Shown: positions 59,345-64,000 of the stretch, in pieces
Layout of the letters: each line of letters opens with the position of its first letter
How positions within the stretch are numbered: position 1 is the first letter of the stretch
DNA from: 73-13 sp035555435
Lineage (GTDB): Bacteria; Actinomycetota; Actinomycetes; Actinomycetales; Microbacteriaceae
DNA: 64,000 nucleotides
Assembly (NCBI GenBank): GCA_035555435.1
Contig: DATMGN010000050.1
Span: 7,493 to 71,492, forward strand
Direction: 5' to 3'
The notes under the pieces: model-generated
Database searches by the model: none
Told to the model about the DNA's origin: nothing
What the model saw: only the letters and a program-made list of their open reading frames with translations
Translations under genes and position numbers: made by a program

Positions 59345-60241
59345 GGCGGGGGCACGGCGGCGGCGATCGAGCAGGCCGACGACGACGACCGCGGCGATGA
59401 CCAGCGCGAACCCGAACCAGGCGAGCGGCGCGAGGCGCTCGTGCAGCAGCGTCACCGCGAGGATCGTCGCGACGGTCGGCTCCAGGAGCGCGACGGTCGT
59501 CGCCGTCGACGCGGACAGGGTGCGCACGCCGATCCCGAACAGCGCGTACGCGATCGCGAGGGGCCCGACCGCGAGGTAGGCGACGAGCAGGATCGACGGT
59601 GCCGACGACCACATCGGCGCGCCCCAGATGAGTGCGACCGGGACGAGCGCGACGGCCGCGAGCCCGAACATGCCGCCCATCGCCGGCACCGGTGCGTGTC
59701 CTCCCCGGATGACGCGGAGCGACGCATAGGCGTAGACGGCGTAGCCGACACCGCCGACGAGCGCGAGCAGCACGCCCGGGGCGACGAGACCTTCGCCCGC
59801 GTCGCCGCCGCCCCCGACGAGCAGCGCGATCCCGACGATCGCGAGGACGGTGCCGATCGTCCAGACGAGGCTCGGTCGCCGGCGTTCGAGGATCCACTCG
59901 ATGAGAGCGGCGAAGACCGGTCCGCTGCCGAGCGTGACGACGTTCGCGATGGCGACCCCCGTGAGCCGCATCGCGGGATAGACCGTGAGCGGGTAGACGA
60001 CGACCCCGATCGCGCCGATGAGGAGCCACCAGCGCACACGGCGATCGGCGAGGACGCGCCAGGCTGGCCGTGGTGCCACGAGGAACAGCACGACGCCGCC
60101 GAAACCCATGCCCGCCGCACCGATCGCGAACGCCGGCACGTCGACCGGCACGATCATGGCCGCGAGGCCGATGGTGCCCCACAGCGCGGACGCGATCCCG
60201 ACGGCGACGACCGCGCGAGTCCTCACGGCGGCGCTCGTCAC
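59342..60241 (-). CDS. EamA-type (DMT superfamily) transporter
   Basis: A 299-residue membrane protein with ten hydrophobic helices in two EamA repeats: the first begins GIASALWGTIGLAAMIVPVD and the second LVAPGVLLALVGGVGYAVYA. Family markers are TVYPAMRLTGVAIANVVTLG and LLEPTVATILAVTLLHERLA. Probably a small-metabolite exporter. The C-terminus is basic. A TAACCT box ends 7 nt before the GTG at 60241. No substrate can be inferred. Confidence 0.88.
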   Translation of the reverse strand: MTSAAVRTRAVVAVGIASALWGTIGLAAMIVPVDVPAFAIGAAGMGFGGVVLFLVAPRPAWRVLADRRVRWWLLIGAIGVVVYPLTVYPAMRLTGVAIANVVTLGSGPVFAALIEWILERRRPSLVWTIGTVLAIVGIALLVGGGGDAGEGLVAPGVLLALVGGVGYAVYAYASLRVIRGGHAPVPAMGGMFGLAAVALVPVALIWGAPMWSSAPSILLVAYLAVGPLAIAYALFGIGVRTLSASTATTVALLEPTVATILAVTLLHERLAPLAWFGFALVIAAVVVVGLLDRRRRAPA

Positions 60242-60248
60242 GAGGACG

Positions 60249-60254
60249 AGGTTA
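60249..60254 (-). promoter_or_regulatory. -10 box of the EamA gene (leaderless)
   Basis: TAACCT on the minus strand ends 7 nt before the GTG at 60241. Confidence 0.55.
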
Positions 60255-60285
60255 GCGGCGCCCGGCGGTGGGGACGTGAAGCCTC

Positions 60286-60291
60286 TACGCT
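60286..60291 (+). promoter_or_regulatory. -10 box of the 33-residue membrane peptide gene (leaderless)
   Basis: TACGCT ends 7 nt before the ATG at 60299, the same geometry as annotated neighbours. Confidence 0.5.
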
Positions 60292-60298
60292 GTCGGCT

Positions 60299-60400
60299 AT
60301 GGACTGGATCTGGCTCGCATCGATCGGACTCGTCGGCGGCATCATCATCCTCGTGGCTGTCGCCACGATCGCAGCCTTCGCAGCCAAACCGCGCGACTGA
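60299..60400 (+). CDS. 33-residue single-pass membrane peptide
   Basis: A very short gene: MDWIWLASIGLVGGII, then ILVAVATIAAFAAKPRD. One hydrophobic helix spans nearly the whole peptide (residues 3-28), with a short basic cytoplasmic tail KPRD. Codons end mostly in G or C, as in neighbours, and a TACGCT -10 box sits 7 nt upstream; there is no Shine-Dalgarno. It lies alone between the divergent EamA gene and the convergent apt gene. Function unknown; it could also be a small subunit-like regulator. Confidence 0.55.
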   Translation: MDWIWLASIGLVGGIIILVAVATIAAFAAKPRD

Positions 60401-60407
60401 GCGGCGC

Positions 60408-60932
60408 TCACATCGTCACGACGGAGTACGGCACGCGCGGAGCGAGCCGCGCCCGGCCGCCGAGGAAGCCGAGCTCGAGGACGACCGAGTAGCCGGCCAG
60501 GCGCCAGCCCGCGCGCTCCACGAGCGTCCGCGCCGCCGCGAGCGTGCCGCCCGTGGCGAGCACGTCGTCGATGAGGATCACCCGGGTGCCGGGCGGGACC
60601 TGGTCGACGTGCACCTCGAGGCGGTCGCTGCCGTACTCGAGGTCGTAGTCCTCGCCGTGGGTCGCCGCCGGCAGTTTTCCGGCCTTCCGGATCAGCACGA
60701 GCCCGACGCCCGCGCGGGCCGCTGCCGCGGCGGCGAACGGGAAGCCGCGCGCCTCGACACCCGCGACGACGTCGAAGTCGCCCGCGTATGGGGCGACCAG
60801 CGCGTCCGCGACGGCGGCGAGCGCGTCGCCGTCCGCGAGGACGGGTGTGAGGTCCTTGAACTCGACGCCGGCGCGCGGATGGTCGGCGACGGTGCGCGTC
60901 AGCCTCAGGACGTGCTCGGCCGCGGACGACAC
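60408..60932 (-). CDS. apt: Adenine phosphoribosyltransferase
   Basis: Salvages adenine to AMP with PRPP. The 174 residues contain DHPRAGVEFKDLTPVLADGD (the family usually PGVxFKDITP), GVEARGFPFAAAAAARAGVG, the flexible loop around KAGKLPAATHGEDYDLEYG and the PRPP-binding VILIDDVLATGGTLAAARTL. The GTG at 60932 begins 4 nt after the marC stop on the same strand, so it is likely translated from the marC transcript. Confidence 0.94.
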   Translation of the reverse strand: MSSAAEHVLRLTRTVADHPRAGVEFKDLTPVLADGDALAAVADALVAPYAGDFDVVAGVEARGFPFAAAAAARAGVGLVLIRKAGKLPAATHGEDYDLEYGSDRLEVHVDQVPPGTRVILIDDVLATGGTLAAARTLVERAGWRLAGYSVVLELGFLGGRARLAPRVPYSVVTM

Positions 60933-60936
60933 GGCC

Positions 60937-61620
60937 TCAGGGACCCGGCGTGGGGGTCGGCGTCGGCGTCGCGTCGAGCAGCGTCGACTGGCCGCCGGCC
61001 GCGAACAGGCCCGGGAACGCGTCGCCGAGGGCGAGCAGGATCGACTGCACGGCGATCGCGAGCAGCAGCAGTCCGAAGACGCGCGTGAGGATGCTCATGC
61101 CGGTCTGCTTCAGCAGCTTGGAGACCCACGGTCCGACGAAGAAGATGATCGCGACGAGGGCGCCGACGACGATGCAGATGAGGCTCCCGACGACGTAGTC
61201 GAGGACGTCGGTGTAGCTGTGCGCGAACGTGATGGCGAGCGCGATCGCCCCCGGACCCGCGAGCACCGGGATCGCGAGCGGCACGACGACGGGCGACTCC
61301 CCCGGCTTGACCGCCACCGGGCCGCCCGGCTTCGCGACGAGCATCGCCCAGCCGATCGTCGCGACGAGCGCGTTGCCCGCGATCTTGAACGCCGTGATGT
61401 CGATCCCAAAACCCTGCAGGATGAAGTTTCCGGCGATGAGCGAAATGACGAGGACCGTCGCCACGGCGATGCCCACGAGCACCGCGGTGCGTCGCTGCTG
61501 CGCCGGCGTCTGCATGCTCGTGAGCGACAGGAAGATCGGCAGTGTGCCGATCGGATTCGTGATCGTGAAGAGGGCGATCGCCGACGTGATGAGCGTGGGC
61601 GCCGCGATCGCCGGATCCAT
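60937..61620 (-). CDS. MarC family integral membrane protein
   Basis: A 227-residue protein with six hydrophobic helices. The first motif SAIALFTITNPIGTLPIFLS and GWAMLVAKPGGP, then IPVLAGPGAIALAITFAHS, are typical of MarC/YhgN. The C-terminus ends in a TPTPTPTPGP repeat, cytoplasmic or periplasmic tail. Function unknown; the family was once linked to multiple antibiotic resistance, which has not held up. A TAGGCT box lies 6 nt before the ATG. Confidence 0.88.
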   Translation of the reverse strand: MDPAIAAPTLITSAIALFTITNPIGTLPIFLSLTSMQTPAQQRRTAVLVGIAVATVLVISLIAGNFILQGFGIDITAFKIAGNALVATIGWAMLVAKPGGPVAVKPGESPVVVPLAIPVLAGPGAIALAITFAHSYTDVLDYVVGSLICIVVGALVAIIFFVGPWVSKLLKQTGMSILTRVFGLLLLAIAVQSILLALGDAFPGLFAAGGQSTLLDATPTPTPTPGP

Positions 61621-61626
61621 GCCGTG

Positions 61627-61632
61627 AGCCTA
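61627..61632 (-). promoter_or_regulatory. -10 box of marC-apt (leaderless)
   Basis: TAGGCT on the minus strand ends 6 nt before the marC ATG. Confidence 0.6.
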
Positions 61633-61642
61633 GCGGGATGGA

Positions 61643-61648
61643 TACAGT
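61643..61648 (+). promoter_or_regulatory. -10 box of the lipase-fusion gene (leaderless)
   Basis: TACAGT ends 6 nt before the ATG at 61655. The divergent marC box is 11 bp away. Confidence 0.55.
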
Positions 61649-61654
61649 GGCGGG

Positions 61655-63400
61655 ATGAGCTTGGTGACCGCGGCCGCGCCGCGGTGGCTCTGGCTCGTGC
61701 AGCTGCCCGTCGGCATCCTGCTCGCCCTCATCGGCGGCGCGCTCCTGCTGCGGCCCTTCACCGCGGTCGACTGGCTCCTCATCCTGATCGGCATCGGCCT
61801 GATCGCGCTCGGCGTCGGCGAGGTCGTCGGCGCGATGCTCGGCCGCAGCTCGACACAGCTGTCCCGCTGGGCCTCCGCGGCGCTCGGCGGCATCGCGATC
61901 GCGCTCGGCGTGCTCGTCTTCGCGTGGCCGGGCGCGACCGTCGTCCTGCTTGTCATCGCGCTCGCGATCGTGCTCATCGCCGGCGGCGTCCGCGACCTCG
62001 TGCTCGTGTTCATGCCCGGGCAGCCGCAGCGCTGGACCAATGCCCTGTTCGGGCTCGCGGCCCTCGTCATCGCCGTCACGATCCTCGCCTGGCCCGATGT
62101 CACGGTCATGGCGATCGGTGTCCTCTTCGGCCTGTGGCTCATCGCGGCGGGCCTGCGGCTCGCCGTCTTCGCCCTCCTGCGGCGCTTCCGGCCGCGACCC
62201 GCGGCCACCGCCCGACGCCGCCCCGTGATCCGCGGCGTGCTCAGCGTCGTCGCGTTCTGCGCGGCCCTCGTCATCGCGTTCATCGGCGTCCGCCTGTCCT
62301 CGACCGAGATCCCCGACGCGTTCTACACCCCGCCCGCGGAGGTCCCCGCCGAGGCGGGCGTGCTGCTCAGGGCGGAGCCGTTCACGCGCGAGGTGCCGGA
62401 TGGCGCGCACGCGTGGCGCATCCTGTACACGACGACGGGGCTCGACGACGCGCCCGCCGTCGCGTCCGGGCTCGTGACCGTCCCCGACTCCCCCGGCCCG
62501 CATCCGGTGATCGGCTGGACGCACGGCACGACGGGTGTCGCGACGGGGTGCGCGCCGTCACTGCTGCCGCAGCCGTTCACGGCGGGCGCGATGCCGGATC
62601 TCGCGGAGGCGATCGCGGCGGGCTGGGCGGTCGTCGCGACCGACTACGTCGGCCTCGGCACCGCCGGCAAGCACCAGTACGTCGTCGGCGAGCCCGCGGG
62701 CCGCGCCGAACTCGATGCGCTGCGCGCGGCACGCCAGCTCGACGGTGTCGAGCTCGCGGACGAGACGGTGCTCTGGGGCCACTCGCAGGGCGGGCACGCC
62801 GCGCTGTGGACTGCCGGCCTCGCCGCCGACTACGCGCCCGAGCTCGACATCCTCGGGGTCGCGGCGATGGCGCCCGCGGCGAACCTGCCGGCGCTGCTGA
62901 CGTCGTTCTCGGGCGAGTCGATGTCGCTGCTCTTCGGCGCGTTCGTGCTCTCCGGGTACACCGCCGCCTACCCCGACGTGCGGATCGCCGACTACGTGAA
63001 GCCGTCCGCCCGCATCGTCGTCGACGAGATCTCGCGCCGATGCTTCGTCGACCCGGCGACACTCGTCTCTGCCATCCAGGTCGGGTTCTCCGGCGGTCCC
63101 GTCTGGACCCGCGACCCCGGCTCGGGACCACTCGCCGCGCGCGCCGACGAGAACGTGCCCCGGCTGCCCATCGCGTTCCCCGTGCTGCTGGCGCAGGGCC
63201 TCGCCGACCCGCTCATCCAGCCGGAGGCGCAGCGAGCCTACGTCGCCGAGCGCTGCGCGAGCGGCCAGGCGATCGACTTCCGCACATATCCCGGCCGCGA
63301 CCATATGGGTGTCGTCACGGGCGACTCGCCGCTGCTACCGGAGCTGATGTCGTGGACGGAGGACCGGTTCGCGGGCCTGGCGGCCACCAGCACCTGCTGA
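61655..63400 (+). CDS. DUF308 membrane domain fused to a secretory-lipase-type alpha/beta hydrolase
   Basis: A 581-residue protein. Residues 1-215 form an HdeD/DUF308-like bundle of about six helices in repeats (for example WLLILIGIGLIALGVGEVVG, ALGGIAIALGVLVFAWPGAT and LFGLAALVIAVTILAWPDVT). A further helix near 190-210 leads to a hydrolase of about 360 residues: HPVIGWTHGTTGVATGCAPS (oxyanion region), nucleophile elbow VLWGHSQGGHAALWTAG near residue 375, an acid in LLAQGLADPLIQPEAQ and the His in YPGRDHMGV. The catalytic domain should lie outside the membrane (inference from topology). Family: LIP/secretory lipase. Substrate unknown. Confidence 0.83.
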   Translation: MSLVTAAAPRWLWLVQLPVGILLALIGGALLLRPFTAVDWLLILIGIGLIALGVGEVVGAMLGRSSTQLSRWASAALGGIAIALGVLVFAWPGATVVLLVIALAIVLIAGGVRDLVLVFMPGQPQRWTNALFGLAALVIAVTILAWPDVTVMAIGVLFGLWLIAAGLRLAVFALLRRFRPRPAATARRRPVIRGVLSVVAFCAALVIAFIGVRLSSTEIPDAFYTPPAEVPAEAGVLLRAEPFTREVPDGAHAWRILYTTTGLDDAPAVASGLVTVPDSPGPHPVIGWTHGTTGVATGCAPSLLPQPFTAGAMPDLAEAIAAGWAVVATDYVGLGTAGKHQYVVGEPAGRAELDALRAARQLDGVELADETVLWGHSQGGHAALWTAGLAADYAPELDILGVAAMAPAANLPALLTSFSGESMSLLFGAFVLSGYTAAYPDVRIADYVKPSARIVVDEISRRCFVDPATLVSAIQVGFSGGPVWTRDPGSGPLAARADENVPRLPIAFPVLLAQGLADPLIQPEAQRAYVAERCASGQAIDFRTYPGRDHMGVVTGDSPLLPELMSWTEDRFAGLAATSTC

Positions 63401-63493
63401 GCTCTCATCGGCCGGCAGAACGCCATGTCAACCCTCGGCACCGAGATCTGCGCCTTGTTAGCGTTGAAGGACCGCTGATCGAAGGAGGCACCC

Positions 63494-64000
63494 GTGCCGA
63501 ACACGACGCCCGCCGTTCCTAGGCAGATCCTCGCGGCCGCCGCGTTCCTCGTCATCGTGGTCGCCGTCGCAGCGCTCGGCTCACTCGCCACCGCTCCGAA
63601 TACCGACGGCTGGTACACGGGCGTCGAGAAGGTCGCCTGGAGTCCGCCGAACTGGCTCTTCGCCCCCGCGTGGTCCGTGCTGTACCTGCTGATCGCGATC
63701 GCGGGCTTCCTGATCTGGCGCGCCGGCTTCGCAGGCGCCGGCGAGCAGAACCGTGCTCGCGGGGCGCTCACGCTGTACGTGACGCAGCTGGTGCTCAACT
63801 TCGCCTGGTCGCCGATCTTCTTCGCCGGCTACCCGATGATCGGCAAGGCGGCGTGGTGGATCGCGCTCGTCGTCATCGTGCTGCTCGTCGCCGCTGTCGC
63901 GCTGCTCATCCCCGCCGCCGCGAAGTGGTCCAAGACCGCGGCATGGCTACTGGTGCCCTACGTCGCGTGGCTCGCCTTCGCGACGACGCTCAACGCGGGC
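63494..64000 (+). CDS. TspO/MBR family protein (partial at window end)
   Basis: 169 codons are visible and the frame runs off the end. The product has an N-terminal hydrophobic helix (LAAAAFLVIVVAVAALGSLA), WYTGVEKVAWSPPNWLFAPA and WSVLYLLIAIAGFLIWRAGF, which are the TspO signatures (WxPPxWxFxPxW and the LYLL helix), then helices with LYVTQLVLNFAWSPIFFAG and AWLLVPYVAWLAFATTLNAG. The final helix is nearly complete. The GTG at 63494 follows GAAGGAGG by 5 nt. TspO proteins bind porphyrins or act in stress responses; in actinobacteria the role is not fixed. Confidence 0.92.
   Translation, partial: MPNTTPAVPRQILAAAAFLVIVVAVAALGSLATAPNTDGWYTGVEKVAWSPPNWLFAPAWSVLYLLIAIAGFLIWRAGFAGAGEQNRARGALTLYVTQLVLNFAWSPIFFAGYPMIGKAAWWIALVVIVLLVAAVALLIPAAAKWSKTAAWLLVPYVAWLAFATTLNAG

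Noticed and set aside
41691..64000. CRISPR arrays, rRNA or prophage in the right half
   Set aside because: No regularly spaced repeats, rRNA signature or phage structural genes; the only RNA gene found is rnpB.

Overview
The window is a high-GC (about 70%), gene-dense chromosomal segment of an actinobacterium. Gene content and order fit the family Microbacteriaceae: dut-DUF3710-DUF3159-acnA-dxs, DUF3093/DUF4193/sepH, a second gyrase-like parC/parE pair, sigA-murT-gatD, pepA-lpdA-sucB-DUF4191-glnA, and glnE-glnA2-nadE-panB-map-ppgK-rnpB. The family assignment is an inference from synteny and protein families; no rRNA gene is present to confirm it.

Layout. 1-7.3 kb: the end of a FadB-like gene, a small membrane protein, then a leftward operon-like run dut > DUF3710 > DUF3159 > acnA > dxs. 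7.3-16.1 kb: DUF3093, DUF4193, the division regulator SepH, a phosphodiesterase, ParC and ParE facing each other around a small gene, and a LOG-family protein. 16.2-23.4 kb: DUF7455, an ATP-grasp protein, and the leftward units sigA > murT > gatD and PAC2 > MFS. 23.5-31.3 kb: leucyl aminopeptidase, the lipoamide-dependent pair lpdA/sucB, a kinase-like membrane protein, DUF4191 and glutamine synthetase I. 31.4-41.7 kb: an accessory island with a decayed IS3-family copy, a LysR regulator, a flavin monooxygenase, a three-gene TRAP transporter, a fragment of a conjugative-element helicase, an intact IS3-family copy and a 5'-truncated DUF2871 gene. 41.7-64 kb: a drug-efflux MFS, a helicase, glnA2-glnE, nadE, panB, an ene-reductase, map, ppgK, RNase P RNA, a Na+/H+ antiporter, nif3-Zn-ribbon-RNase H, EamA, apt, marC, a membrane-lipase fusion and the start of tspO.

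How the genes work together. Nitrogen assimilation is prominent: glnA, glnA2 and the GS adenylyltransferase glnE lie in one 20-kb stretch that the island splits. Central metabolism is represented by acnA, lpdA and sucB, and precursor supply by dxs, panB and nadE. In the island, LysR plus monooxygenase plus TRAP transporter looks like an uptake-and-hydroxylation module for an aromatic or organic acid; no ring-cleavage genes are present.

Three observations stand out. First, the MurT/GatD pair lacks the glutaminase nucleophile (Ala at GatD residue 94) and every zinc-ribbon cysteine of MurT. In a lineage expected to make group B peptidoglycan, where the D-Glu alpha-carboxyl is cross-linked rather than amidated, this suggests a repurposed ligase. 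Second, nineteen core genes have a TANNNT -10 box ending exactly 6 or 7 nt before the start codon, the same geometry as the rnpB promoter, so leaderless mRNAs appear to be the rule here. Third, the island preserves a readable history of IS insertion and decay. No tRNA, rRNA, CRISPR array or prophage was seen.
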